From the NCBI GenBank assembly GCA_037179335.1, contig JAKZHN010000024.1:186001-250000 (forward strand): a stretch of DNA of 64,000 nt, written 5' to 3'. A program made the translations under genes and the position numbers. Shown piece after piece: positions 22,064-33,415 of the stretch. Under the pieces are notes generated by a model, which was not told the DNA's origin, did not search any database, and was given only the letters and a program-made list of their open reading frames with translations. Position 1 is the first letter of the stretch. Each line of letters begins with the position of its first letter. This DNA is from Cyclaneusma minus (taxonomy: Eukaryota > Ascomycota > Leotiomycetes > Marthamycetales > Marthamycetaceae).

Positions 22064-23985
22064 CTAGGGTCCCATGTTCACGACATGCCAGTGGGCGAGG
22101 TCTCTCGAAGCAATAGCATCCTCGAGGCTATCATGTCCGAAATTGCCAACCTGAATCGCCCTACCATACTTCGCCATAGTCTGTGTCTTCAGCGACAGGG
22201 GACCCGAGCCTTTGGGCCCTTTCTTCTTCTTTTGCACAGGCTTCTCATCAGCATTGGTGGAACCGGCCTTCGAAAGATTCGAGCCCTCCTCATCATGATC
22301 CGCGATTTCCTTGCCCGAGTTGTTGGCTTGTTCAGTCTTTGCTTTCTCTGCCTTTGCCTCCAGTTCTCTTGCTTCCTGTTCCTTTCTCTCCTTCTCAAGC
22401 TTGAGATACTCGATCAGACAGGTATCGACGATGGCGTGGTGAATCCATCTCAAAGCCGTCAAGTCATTGTCGAGCGCGTGACCGACCACAACGGTGTCTG
22501 GGCCGACAAATTCCCATACCGCTTCTCGTGCTTTCTTCTTTCCCATGAAACACTGAGCTGACCATCTGGCGCTATTGAGCTGATTCCAAGTGACACCAGA
22601 AAATTTTGTGTTCAAGTGAGACATTGGTACATCCGGCCAGACATAGTGGTCAATGAGGACTTCAGAGGTGAAGTAGTCAACGACGCTCACGCGAATGAGT
22701 TCGGAGTCTCCAGACTTGGCAGTTCCCATTTCGCAGTCGATGGCAACGGCTGCACGCTTGATAACGGACTCCGGCTGCGTTTGGGGCGTTTCATAGTACT
22801 TCCAGGCGTCTTCAAGCTCTCCGGCTTCGTAGCTCTCGGATAGGTGGAACTCGGCTTCCTTGCAAGGGGCCGCAAATTCGCCGCCACCCTTACCACAGCA
22901 GCTCCATTTCTGAGTAGTTACAGTTAGCAATGACTGAGATGGTTTCAAACTATGAGAATCTTTCCATGGGCTTCGGTACGACTTCAAGATCCTCAGATTC
23001 ACCCAGATCATTAGGATTGACCTTGATGATTATGATGAACGTCGTTCATCTCTCGAAAGCTGAGTACACCCATAATACGACCCAAAAGGAAGCAGATACT
23101 GGAACACAGAGACAACTAACCCGGTTGGACTTGGAAATGACACCTTCATGAAACTTGCAGCGCATCACAGGCTCAGGAAGGGCAGCAGTTGCTTTCTTTG
23201 ATGGTTCTCCGTCCTTGTAGTTGGAAGAGCGAGCTTTCGCCTTGCCAGCTCCGGGCTTCAGGGCCTTGGCTGACTTTTGTTCACCATCCGCAAGCTGCTT
23301 GTCCCCTTCCTGTTGTTTCTTCGATGGTTGAGGAGCTTCTGTTCCTTTCTTCATGACTGTATCCCTGTCAGTGAAGCTTCAGTAAAACTAGACTCAGAAT
23401 GTACTTGCCCTTGTGGCAACGCTGACACTTCTTTTTCAGCTCCAAGTCGCTAGCTGAGAGCTGTTGGAAGACGTAGCCCTTCTTCTTCAGCACTGCCTGT
23501 GGCTCGACGAAACTGCGCAGTCGATCCATGTATTCGATAGAAAGGTCCTGTCGAGTCGGAGGAGTAACGAGTGGGGCAGTAGCATTGGAGGCGGCGGCCA
23601 CAGATTGCATTGACTGTGCCTGAGAAGGCTGAAAGGCTTTCGCCTGGGGGTTCAGTGCGCTCGCCATCGTTTTGCTCTTCTTGGCAGCAGAATGGTCTTC
23701 ATCGTCGAGGGAATCACTGGAGCGCTTCTGGCGTGTCGCTGGGGGAGGCCCAGCAGCAGGAGCTTGTTGGCCCATGGCGATGTTTGATTGCGAGGGGTCT
23801 TGTCTAGTCGTTGCTTTGGAGCCTGATGATTGTGTCTGGCTGTTGTGCTTGCGACCAGGATTATTCTTGCGACCATTGGCGTTGCGGCCGGGGTTTTTCT
23901 TGTCTTTCGCCATGACCGGAGATGGTTTGTGGTGGTTATGGGAGAGATGCAGAGGCAAACTTGGAAGGGTGTTTGTGGCAGACAT
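22064..23985 (-). CDS. REX3: Rex3-like RNA exonuclease (DEDDh family)
   Basis: Three exons fit: 23409-23985, 23121-23356 and 22064-22909, for 552 residues. A second possible start at 23913 would give 528. The N-terminus is basic and low-complexity. A Cys/His segment follows (CQRCHK ... MRCKFHEGV ... WSCCGKGGG ... C), as in the Rex1/Rex3 zinc-like region. The exonuclease domain has AIDCEMG (Asp, Glu), GHALDNDL (Asp) and HDSLEDAIASRDL (His, Asp). A charged Lys/Glu insertion of about 60 residues splits the domain before the last motif. Rex3-type enzymes trim 3' ends of structured RNAs such as RNase MRP RNA. The intron 23357-23408 is most simply GC-AG (gcaagt, CTGAC branch point, 52 nt). A 40-nt GT-AG alternative also keeps frame. 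The exact Rex subtype is inferred. Confidence 0.78.
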
Positions 23986-24432
23986 CTGAGCTCCTTCCGG
24001 GAAGGAGAACAAGCACTCTTGCCTGCCTTGACCGAATAGCAATTTCACCCCCACACCCGAGCTTCAATCAAGGAATTCGCCGATGACACCAGATACATGT
24101 AGAGAGTTAGAAATTAAAGTATCGAGAAAGTCAAGAACACAGTTTGCACAATAGCAGCCTGATAATACGACGGAACTAGGATCACCCTGGTTCTAATTTC
24201 TCTTAACCACCACACCACTGCCAGATCCTAGTACTCACCAACAACACTATTGTGGAACGATTCCACATAACGTTCCCGCGAGGGTATCGAAAGGAGCATA
24301 AAAGGAAGACCAAAGCGAGAGAAACGCCAGGCGGCCTGCTTTATCAATCAACACATAGGCCTTAAGCCACCAACACACCAAGAGCTTCAGCTTCTTCAGC
24401 AAGAAGCTTTCATTTCACTAGCAGTCATGTCT
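23986..24432. other. REX3 upstream / DUR3 downstream flank
   Basis: About 450 bp between two minus-strand genes. No coding sequence, repeat or RNA gene is recognised. Confidence 0.45.
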
Positions 24433-26756
24433 CTATGCCCGCCCCCTCACAATCCCCTTCGCAATACTCCAAATCGTCCCCCAACTCTCCACAACAGGCC
24501 AAATAACACAAATAATCATACTACACCAGACCCAGATGAAACTCACCACACACCACCCCGTAAACATCTCCCTCGAAAATATATGACTCCCACCCCATCC
24601 AAACAGCGTAAACGGCACCAAGCAGAGCGCAAAAGCAAAGAAAACAACATTGAACCACACCGCCAGCTGTGTAGCTTTCTTGACATCCCCCGGTGCCATC
24701 GGCTCAATATGCGACGCCTCGAGAAAATCCACAATCTCATTCCCCGTCTTCACCAACGTGTCTGGTTTCGGGTCCGAAGGCGGTTCTTTTTCAAGCCCAA
24801 GTTGCGTATTCTTCTCTCCAGTCGTCTGACGAACCTGAACACCCTTCTCCTCATCCCCCAAGATGCCGCTGGACTCAGCCCCCGACGGACGCTCGCCTCC
24901 AGTCACAGAAGGAGACAAGCCAATTCCATTGATCTTGTTCCTCCTCTCCACCGCCCTCTCATCCATCGCCTCCCACTTCCCCGGAAAGGCATAACTCAGC
25001 AGCACCGCCATCAGCGCCCCCATCACCAAACTCGTCACATTCCCGGCAACTGCATTCTTCGCATCTCCCGTATTCGCCACATTAATCGGTCCAGTCCGAA
25101 TCTTCGTAACCACGAACCACGCAATCAAGCCTGCTCCAAAAGCCACCCATGGAGCTACTAGCGCCGCAATCGTACTCATACGTTCCCACAGCAGCACCAA
25201 ACCAACCGGAATACTCGCGCCGCCCACGATAATCCCCAACACGGTGAGCAGCCAAGTGAGGTTGATGCTCGCGGCGTTCAGGATACAGCAAAAGGCAGCC
25301 AGCACTACTGCATACAGCACGATCCCGTAATGCGAAATACGCACCAGCTCTGAAGACGTGGCAGAAGGCTTTATGTACGTTTTGTACACATCAAAAGTCA
25401 GCAACGAACTCACCGCAATCAACTCCGCACTCGTACTGCTTGTAACAGCCATAAACAGCAACAGCAACAACAACCCCGCCCCTCCCTTCCCCAACAACGC
25501 AATCGCCGTCGCCGGACTACTCAATCCCGCGCCCGTCTGAGCATCCGTCAATGCATTCGGATAAGTAGGAAAGTTCTCGCTCCCCGTAAGCGCCGCACAG
25601 CCCAGTCCCATGGCCGTAGCGAAACTAAACGGGATGCCGTACCAAGCCAAACCGCCGAAGATGTAGGCTTTGACGGAGGTTTCGGGGCGGGAGGCGATGG
25701 CGCGTTGCCAGTAGGCTTGGTCGAGCCAGACGGTGGAGAAGCCGGATACCATAAGGTCGATGGCGAAGACGAGACCGCCGGTGCTGTTGAATGTTAGGTA
25801 GGAGCCGGCGTGGTTGCCGGAGATGGGACTGCGGGCGGAGGCGGAGAGGAGGAGGTCGTAGAAAGCGGAGGGGGAGCCGATGGTGGGGTTGGTGGTGTAG
25901 ATGCTGAAGCAGAAGACGAAGATGGCGATGAAGAGGATGGCTGTGAAGAAGTTAGAAAGAAAGGTGGGATCTGAAACATGACTCGAACCTGTGACATAGA
26001 ACTCGTGACACGAAGTTTTGACAAATACCTTAGGTGAGCCTTGGGATCGAGAGAGGAGAAACTTACCAGTATGAGTATAATCAGCAATAAACGTACTCCT
26101 CAACCCCCCCGCAATAACATAAGCCGCCACGACCCCTGGAATCAAGAAACAAGCCGCATAAACATCCACCCCACTCAACGCACTCACCACCTGACTCCCA
26201 CCCAACACCAAACAAGCCCCCACAAGCATATTTGTAGCCCAACCATAAAACAGATAAACCAAATGCGCCGCAGTCCCATGTCTCGACAACACAATCTCAG
26301 GAAACGTATGAGCACCGGGCGCATTGGCTTTGATTTTTATAGCAATCAAAGCAAATAGCAAGATTTGCCAGGTACCCATGACGGCATACCACATGGGGCC
26401 GCAGATGCCGTATTCGTAGGCGAAGGTGGAGGAGGTGAGGAGGGTGGCGGACCAGGTCCAGGAACTGACGATGCCGGCGGCAATGAGGCCGGGTTTGACG
26501 GAACGGGAGGCGGCGCTGAATTCTTCGGCTTGGAGGGTGGAGTAGGTGGTGAAGCGGTTTTGGAGATAGGTGAGTACGAGCCTGTGGTTTTCACTTGTCA
26601 GTATAGGTCCTGGATATTTCTGAGATAGGGGGAGAGGCTGAGAAGGGAGAAAGGGGCGTACATGAGCGCGGCGAAGAAGGCTCCAATTCCTACCACTATG
26701 CCATAGCCTACTCCTTGGTCCAGAACTTGGATAGTCCCGGCTGTAGTGCTCGACAT
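24433..26756 (-). CDS. DUR3: Urea/solute:sodium-symporter-family permease, DUR3-like
   Basis: Three exons fit: 26662-26756, 26067-26581 and 24433-25940, for 705 residues, the usual DUR3 size. About 14-15 hydrophobic segments of the SSS fold are visible. Recognisable stretches include the N-terminal VLDQGVGYGIVVGIGAFFA, AAGIVSSWTWSATLL, FYGWATNMLVGACLVLGG and ADYTHTAILF. A long hydrophilic loop (LSPSVTGGERPSG to EKEPPSDPKPD) precedes the last transmembrane segments. DUR3 proteins import urea, and in some fungi polyamines, across the plasma membrane in symport with protons. The upstream flank has four GATAR-type boxes within 200 bp, consistent with nitrogen control. The intron acceptor at 25941 and donor at 26066 restore ADYTHTAILF across the junction. 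Confidence 0.9.
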
Positions 26757-26958
26757 GATAAGAGGACTGAAAGCTTGCAACAAGCAACAAACAAGTATTC
26801 CAACAAATGACACTCGATCCAAACAGCTTGACCATCAAGTCAAGCACAGAAGATAGAAGGAAGATCACTCAGCTTTTAATATCCAACCCCATATCTCTCC
26901 ACGACCAACGACATCAACATAAAGTTGAGAACGATAGGCGTCTCTCCGTCCGCGATAG
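26757..26958 (-). promoter_or_regulatory. Cluster of GATA-factor boxes upstream of DUR3
   Basis: GATAA at 26757 and GATAG at 26852, 26933 and 26954 lie in the 200 bp before the DUR3 ATG. AreA/Nit2-type GATA factors bind HGATAR pairs and activate urea-transporter genes during nitrogen limitation. Four hits in 200 bp suggest, but do not prove, control. The first box abuts the start codon and may lie in the 5' UTR. Confidence 0.3.
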
Positions 26959-27698
26959 GGGAACACTCCGGGACATGCGGAGTAGCCCCAGGTACATGTA
27001 GCATCCTAGCACTACATGCAGACAGAGAGTTTTGATGACAGGCAACAATTGATAGCATGGAATACTCAATCGAGGAACGGCTGGCCGTGGAAGGCTGTCA
27101 GTGACGTTGACTTGAAGACGCCACTGTTATCGTCGCCGATAAGAGCCTTGCAGTGCTGCAGATCGCTGTATGCTGCATGGGCAAGCCCACGGGCAACTTG
27201 CATCAGAGGACAGAGAGGCAAAGGCGATCGGCAATTGGTGTCTTGGGTCTAACTTTAGATAGGCACATGCGAAAGTTTGGTGATGTTGTTGAAGATAGTT
27301 CGTGGAGAGATAGACGGAAAGTTAATGTGACAGGCGCTTGGGCCATGTTCAAGTTCCAGCCCAACTGACTTCAACTTGGACACAAAATGTATGGAGTGTT
27401 CACATGTCACAAACTAAAATCATGAGATAGCCAGAGGCTGTTGCCGGGTTCAAATGGAATAACATTTGTACAAGAAGGTCGGACTTCAAATTAAGCGTAC
27501 CCGCGAGCCCGCCCAGAGGCCAGAAGAAAGTATGCAGAAACAGCAGAACGCCCGAGAAGAACCATGCCAGATGTCATGTGACCGCCGAGCGCTTAATCGA
27601 AAACAGCCAACGAGGTCGTGAGATCGTAGCGTCTGGAATGCTGGGCCTCGACTTCATCCCAGTGTCTTTCCAAGACGGCCCAACGACCCATTCGTCAT
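26757..27698. other. Intergenic, DUR3 promoter and ferric-reductase 3' flank
   Basis: About 0.94 kb between two minus-strand genes. Apart from the GATA boxes I see no gene, repeat or RNA. Confidence 0.45.
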
Positions 27699-29606
27699 CT
27701 ACCAGGTGAAACTCTCCTCAATGAAATCCACTACTCCTTCCTCTACCGCCCCCCTGACTGCTTGTCTAACATTGTCGGCGAAACCACCAGGTCCGCAGAC
27801 TGTGACTGCCATGGCGCCTACGCGCTCTTTCATCTCCATGTCTACCAAGTCTATCACGTTCGGCCGCCCAGGGTACATGCGTACTGTACTACTGGGGCTT
27901 GTGATCTCGTTTGCGCGTTTCGGCCGTGTGACAAAGACCTTGACTGTGAGGCAGTCTCGTCGTCCTGGTAGTCGGAGAATCTCGTCCATCCATGGCCGCA
28001 CCCACTCCAAATGCTCTGTGTCGCGGACCGTCCAAATGAGCACTATGCGTCTTGTGGCGACGGTGCTAGTGTGATGGCCCATGATGAGCTGCTTGATGTA
28101 TGGGATTTGATGCGTAATACCTGATGAACAGGCAAAGAGCAAAACGTGGCCATATGATGCTAAGGAGTGGTGTCCTCCGTATGGGCCTTCCAGCGCGGCT
28201 TTCAGAACGAGCGGTCGGCCGAGAGTAAGGTTGTTGGATTGGTGAGCGGATGCGAGATTGAAGAGCTTTCGAGTCATGCCAGTCTGCGCACTGATGATGA
28301 AGCTGACGTCGGTCTTCAGCTCTGAACGTTTCATCATGCCGTAGGAAGCAGAAACCTTCTCGTTGATAGCAGTGCTGGTACTAGAGCCGAAGCTCGTAGT
28401 AGCAGGGGATGGGAGTGAGTCCTTGGTTCCAAGAATCGGTTGGTCGGCGGTCCAGGCAATGGAAAAGGGATGTGATTCCCACATGTTGACCTTGGCGAAG
28501 CGTAGGTAAGCGTGGCTGCCAGGATAGACGTAGAGGTGTTTGGGGAGATGCATTGTCACACGGCAGGTGTCGCCAGGCATTGCTTCAACTGTTGCACTCG
28601 TCCATCCTCGAGCGGAGTAGTTGCATGATACGAGTCTGTACAAACGCGCAAATCGTTCGGTTGCCCATAGAACGATCATGGCCTGGAGGTATGGAAGTTG
28701 GGGAAGACCTGCAACGTAGAGGTGGACGTAGACGCCGACGATTGAAGCGATAGCAAGGATGATGTGAACAGTGAGGAAGGTTTCGTAGAAGGCGTGGCGG
28801 AAGATAGATGGCGATTGAAACAGAATGAGGACCATGGCCACTGTTCCAACCGCACCATATCCGGCGAAGTTATTCGTCATGACCTTGGTTTTGACACCAT
28901 CCCATCCCTTGTCGGCAACTTCGACAATTGCCCAGGCCAGAGTGTGGAGACAGGCTTCAAGGACGACCAGTCGTCCCATCCAGCGATGAAGGAGGTTGTA
29001 AGTGTCGAAGCTTATCTTGAGCATTGGAATGAGCGGGTTGTTTCGTCCAGCGAGCATGATAAGCGGAATCATATTGACAACGGCCAAGACTCCAGAGCGG
29101 CCTCGAAGTTCGGCTAGGATCGAGAATCGGTCTTGTCGAGTCCACTCAAGGACGAAGGTGTAGGCAAGATTGCTGATCAGATAGCCAAGCAATAGAATAG
29201 CGTGGAAGCGCGAGGGGAGAGTGCCCATGTTGACTGCCTTGGAGATCTGGAATTCTCGGTTGTGACGTTTGCTGCCTAGAGGGGCGTAGAGAATGTGTTT
29301 CTTGACCCAGGGATACCATGATGACGAGTTTTCGGCCCAGTAGATTTGCTGTTGAGCTGTGGTGCTCATGGCAGAAACATGCCGAAGGTGGGCCTTGAAC
29401 AACTCCCAGATTCGAACGAGAAGAATGAGCATAGCCACTATGCCTAGACTCCACCACACGACATCCTGGAACAGGATGTTCATAGGTTGGTTGACTCCAT
29501 TGAGCATGGTGGTGAAGGGTTCGATGGTCGAGCTCGGCGTTGGCGTTGACGAGGTCGCGGTCACGTCGGCCACTGTTGTGGTACTTGTTAGATGAGCTGC
29601 AGCCAT
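27699..29606 (-). CDS. Ferric reductase-like transmembrane protein (FRE family)
   Basis: Single exon, 635 residues, from the ATG at 29606; the frame is open further upstream but only from a TTG. A Thr/Ser-rich extracellular N-terminus is followed by a first transmembrane helix (about residues 45-65) and the six-helix ferric-reductase domain. Histidines suited to bis-heme ligation are seen in LLHRWMGRL, LEACLHTLAW, FRHAFYETFLTVHIILA and VYVHLY. The cytosolic half has the FAD motif HPFSIAW, then NADPH-binding segments (GPYGGHH; LFACSSGITHQIPYIKQL) and the C-terminal VCGPGGFADNVRQAV. These enzymes move electrons from NADPH to extracellular Fe(III) or Cu(II) at the plasma membrane. A Ser/Thr-rich insertion lies just after HPFSIAW. 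No iron-permease partner is in the window. Confidence 0.88.
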   Translation of the reverse strand: MAAAHLTSTTTVADVTATSSTPTPSSTIEPFTTMLNGVNQPMNILFQDVVWWSLGIVAMLILLVRIWELFKAHLRHVSAMSTTAQQQIYWAENSSSWYPWVKKHILYAPLGSKRHNREFQISKAVNMGTLPSRFHAILLLGYLISNLAYTFVLEWTRQDRFSILAELRGRSGVLAVVNMIPLIMLAGRNNPLIPMLKISFDTYNLLHRWMGRLVVLEACLHTLAWAIVEVADKGWDGVKTKVMTNNFAGYGAVGTVAMVLILFQSPSIFRHAFYETFLTVHIILAIASIVGVYVHLYVAGLPQLPYLQAMIVLWATERFARLYRLVSCNYSARGWTSATVEAMPGDTCRVTMHLPKHLYVYPGSHAYLRFAKVNMWESHPFSIAWTADQPILGTKDSLPSPATTSFGSSTSTAINEKVSASYGMMKRSELKTDVSFIISAQTGMTRKLFNLASAHQSNNLTLGRPLVLKAALEGPYGGHHSLASYGHVLLFACSSGITHQIPYIKQLIMGHHTSTVATRRIVLIWTVRDTEHLEWVRPWMDEILRLPGRRDCLTVKVFVTRPKRANEITSPSSTVRMYPGRPNVIDLVDMEMKERVGAMAVTVCGPGGFADNVRQAVRGAVEEGVVDFIEESFTW

Positions 29607-31652
29607 TGTGAAGAGAATAAACGATCGCAAGAAGACAACGCGCGCAGGTGTTGTAGCAGAGATCCAGAGGTTGCGCTGTCAAAGCGCAAGATTCTGGGTC
29701 GAGGTTCTAGTGGACTCGAGCAGCGAGCGTCAGTTGTTTGTGATTCGGCTGTGTTCGAAGTTCGAGTCACTTACCAAGTAGCTTTAGTGATTCCTATTAG
29801 GCGGTGTCTATTGTCCCAGCTATGTTCTATTGTGCGCACCCTGACAATGGGAGGGCTCAATGGAGCGACAATGGGCCTTGCCTAATGTAGTCTATGGGGT
29901 GTAGCGACAGTGGGCAAGTAACCGGAGGCGAGCGCAACAAAATGCAACGAATGACAGAAGGCAACGCAGTGAATGTCGATTCGCAGTTAGACCAAAAGAT
30001 CTCTGAATGGATTTTGTCCAGTCGCTGCGCGCTTCGGCTGGTCACGCAACAGTGATGTCGATCCGAGCCACAGGACAGGCCAAATAGGGATGCTCGCAAA
30101 TAGACAAGTAACCACGCAGCACAGCAATGCTTACAGAAGTGAAGAAGGCTCTCCAGTCAGAGGCCTGGCCAGCAGGAATCGAGGTCGAGTCGTTGGAATC
30201 GAAAGAAGGACAGTGGTGGGTGACGATGCGTAGAAAGAGCGAGTAGGATGGGATAATGAATGGATATAGGCTTGGCGCTTCGGAGCAACGTCTAGCCAGC
30301 CGTCGAAGTGGCGTGAATGTAGAAACACAGATGAAAGAGTGATTCGAGAGTCTAAGCCCTCTTTGTCGAGTTTAGGCAGTGTTTCGCGCGAACGATGAAG
30401 TGCTCACGATGTCTCGAGTCCGGGGAGTTGGGAAGATTCTACGAGAAGTGGGGCACACGACCCCTGAGGCGACGGTGACAGCAGCCGAGCGGCGAACTTT
30501 CGGCCTTGGGGCTTGTTTCCTGTAGATGGCTGGCTGATGATGCGCAATCAATGCAGATGGGACGATCGGGATGTGTAACCCATTGACAGATCTCGTGGAC
30601 GACCCCTGCCTGACCCTATCAAACACCGCTTGGCGCGCGGTTGTGAGAGGCGACCGACGTCTGGAGCGTGCCACTGGGCAGAACTACCACGCTGTGCTGC
30701 GCGTCAATGCTGGCGAATGCCAGAATCGGGCGTCCGCGAGAGGCTTCGGCACTGCCCAACGAAACGATCGTCTGCTCCGGCCCGCCTGCCGCTTAGCTGC
30801 ACATGTGGATTTGATGGCATCCGCGTGCTGTTAAGGGGTCAATCGACTCGTCGTCGCGTAGCCGCAGATTGTTTCGCCGCCAACCCTTCACAAGCGCTTG
30901 GACTGGCTGCCAAATTGCAGGTCCCTCACCGTACCAGCGAAACGAAACGCTGGCCAGGGCAACCGCAGCACCGTGCATGAACTCTCCATCTCAGTCCTTC
31001 GGATAAAACGGCCTGGCCCATATTGAAACAATCCCCTTTGCCTTTCCCACGTCAATGCGATCATATCGTGAAGAAGTCAGGGCATCGATCCACCAGCAAT
31101 CATCCGAGGCCAGAGCATCCATGTCTTGTCAGCAATATGTTCTGCCGATGTAATTTGACGGCGATCTTGGCAGCGGCTGGATCCTAGGGGGTATCTTCAA
31201 ATATGTCTCGTATGAAGTGTCGACGGGAGAAGCCATATTGAGCTTCCAAATACGGTGATGCCCTTGCTGTTGGCTTGAGGCGCAGACGTCTCGAATATGA
31301 GCACAGATACGAAGAATGCAGCGATCCTGAAGAAGTGGAAAATATCCGATGACACTGATGCTGTACCGTGCGCACTGGCAACAATGGCGATGGACACAAA
31401 GGCTTGTACCTGAGTCACCGAGAGCATGCTGGAGACGCCCTTCGAGAGGAGTCGTCGAGCATGAAGAAAGAACCAGCTGAAGATGGGGTTGAACTTTTGA
31501 CTTCACTCGCTGTCACGTGATGAAATTCTAGAGGCCTGACATGTTAGGCGTCAAAGCTCTACCGTGAGGCGACGTCAATCGCAACTTTTCGAGCTTGGTG
31601 AGCTTCAGAGCCAGCATATTCACGGCCATTGACTATCCCACACCTCTCAATA
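29607..31652. other. Large divergent intergenic region (FRE and MIC19 promoters)
   Basis: Two kilobases without a convincing gene. Short frames at 29592-29885 (+), 30372-30674 (-), 30571-30834 (+) and 31129-31506 (-) overlap on opposite strands and show no family signature. A hydrophobic stretch in a minus frame at 31197-31427 could be a relic but is not recognisable. No tRNA is found. Confidence 0.45.
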
Positions 31653-32327
31653 ATGGGTTCTGAATCATCCAAGCCCGCCGCTGGGCCAACTCACGTCTGG
31701 AAGAGGTATGAATCGCCTTTCATGTCCACCAACTTCGCGAAAGCTAACAGGACCTCTCAGTGAAGCACCCGTCCGATTCTCGCAGGACCTTATCAGTTCC
31801 CTCGAGTCCAGCACTGAAGTACGTTTCCACACTCTACATTTTCCCCTCTGCTCCGATGGCGACGGAGTTTAGACGCCAGAATATCAAAAAAAAAAAGCCT
31901 ACAAGTACGTCCCAGCTAACCCCCAACCCAGTCCGACTCCACGCGCGCCAAAACCCTCGAACTCCACATCCAAGCCCGTGTCGCCGAAGAGCTCAAGCGC
32001 CTGCAAGCCCGCGAAGCCCAAAACCGCAAAGAAGTCAGCGACAAACTCTCACAACCCCCCGCCGAAGACTCCAAAGACAGCAACGACAAACAGCGCAACC
32101 TGTCGCGCGAATCGGTGCAGAATGAGATCAACGAGCTGAGGAAGAAATTGGAGTCGAGTAGGAAGTTGGCAGATATGGGAAAGGAGGTTGAGGAGGCGAG
32201 GAGCGAGGTGGTTAAGTGTTTGAGGGGGAATGATCGCAGGCCGTTGGATTGCTGGAAGGAGGTGGAGGGGTTTAGGAGGGCGGTGGGGGAGCTGGAGGAG
32301 AGGTGGGTGGAGAAGGTTGTTAGGTAG
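31653..32327 (+). CDS. MIC19: MICOS subunit Mic19 (DUF1690)
   Basis: Three exons fit: 31653-31705, 31761-31818 and 31932-32327, giving 168 residues. The N-terminus MGSESSKP has a glycine at position 2 and serine at position 6, a typical N-myristoylation signal known for Mic19. VRFSQDLISSLESS, the family's conserved first helix, follows. A charged coiled coil (residues ~40-125) has EELKRLQAREAQN and NELRKKLESSRKL. The C-terminal half-CHCH carries two cysteines spaced by ten residues (CLRGNDRRPLDC), then WKEVEGFR. Mic19 sits on the inner mitochondrial membrane and stabilises crista junctions together with Mic60. The length matches fungal orthologs. Confidence 0.88.
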
Positions 32328-32884
32328 ATTGGGAGGGATGGGATGGGGTGATGGGATGACTGGTAGACAGTCGAGGGCTGGACGATGGGGAGTTGTATCA
32401 TAATGGAATAGAAGGAACGTGTTACATGATAGGGGGTGGTTCTATGAGCATGGAGTTGGGCTGATGAAGTGCAAGGTGAGCTTGCTAGTTGAGATACATA
32501 ATGCGGAGTGGGAAGTGCTGGATCGGGATGCAGGGTGGGATAGGAAGATGAGGGGGTGTTGGGGGGAGGAATCCGGAGAGAGGACAAGGACAGGAATAGA
32601 GGCATGGCGCTGGCAGCTCAGAGCCTCGTAAGTATGCGGACTGTTCCTTTCAGTGCGAAGAATCATTTCATCAAAGACCCCAACACTGTGTCAGATGCAA
32701 GCTGGAAAGATGCTAGGTTTTCTTTCTGTTGTTGCAGACTCGGATCTGGCTGGCTGTCCCCACGGTTTCGGTCATATTGCCCACTCCTGTCTATATCGTC
32801 TCCATCCTATATCCCCTCAATTGTCCTCGCTACTCCAGCAACGATACATGACTTACTAGTCTGTCGGATTCTTTCCCTGAACAG
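32328..32884. other. Spacer between MIC19 and HET relic
   Basis: The HET domain that should precede the downstream relic was looked for here and not found: no WG, ICINQ or WLG-type motif in any frame. A possible 3' splice site (ccctgaacag) lies at 32874-32883. Nothing else is recognised. Confidence 0.4.
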
Positions 32885-33415
32885 TTGTATCGGGACTTTT
32901 GGCCGACAAAATATACATCGCAATGGCTTGCTACTACCGAAGAGCAATTCGAAGAAGAAATGCGGAGAGATTACGAGACTTTCTTGCGCACTCTGTGCCT
33001 GGACATTACCAGGGGTACTGGGTTGAGGCGGCGCGATGACATCCATCAAGCTCATGAAGATCTAAAAGCATATTCCGGTCAAAGCATTGGCTCTCATCCA
33101 GAACTTATGACAAAATCAGAGCGAACTAGCCTCCGTAGGCGAGCTTATGATTGGGGAGATAGAATAGCTTGGAGGAGTATGAGGATCTGCTCAACTCGCG
33201 ACGGCCTATTTGGTAATGTACCCGGAGTTTCACAAGTCGGCGATGTTTTTGCACTCTTTTTCGGTGAACCCGAAGCATTTCTCTTACGACCCGTTCCAGG
33301 TTCTGACGGAGAACCGACAAAATACCGCTTCGTTGGAATCTGTTAGATCGACGGTTACATGTGGGGAGAGGCCTTGGATATGAATCTGGAGGAGAAAGAG
33401 TTCATGATAATCTGA
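32885..33415 (+). pseudogene. C-terminal relic of a HET-domain (heterokaryon incompatibility) protein
   Basis: The frame encodes a region typical of HET-6-like proteins downstream of the HET domain: QWLATTEEQFEEEMRRDYETFLRTL, then RICSTRDGLFGNVPG, VGDVFALFFGEPEAFLLRP and YRFVGIC. Full-length relatives continue GxCYxHGxMxGEA. Here the codon after Cys is TAG (33344-33346), and the same frame goes on IDGYMWGEALDMNL to a second stop at 33413-33415. Tyr codons TAC and TAT are one change from TAG, so a nonsense mutation is the simplest reading. The N-terminal HET domain is absent. This looks like a truncated, dead copy; a spliced variant that removes the TAG is not excluded. Confidence 0.65.

Noticed and set aside
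26041..26628. Plus-strand Gly/Glu-rich frames across the DUR3 gene
   Set aside because: Antisense shadows of DUR3 transmembrane codons.
29750..29775. Another B-box-like GTTCGAGTC
   Set aside because: No cloverleaf: the T-stem has mismatches and no anticodon arm is present.
30372..31506. Several 85-125-residue frames upstream of MIC19
   Set aside because: Arginine-rich or mixed frames on both strands with no motif or splice support; typical chance frames in GC-rich DNA.
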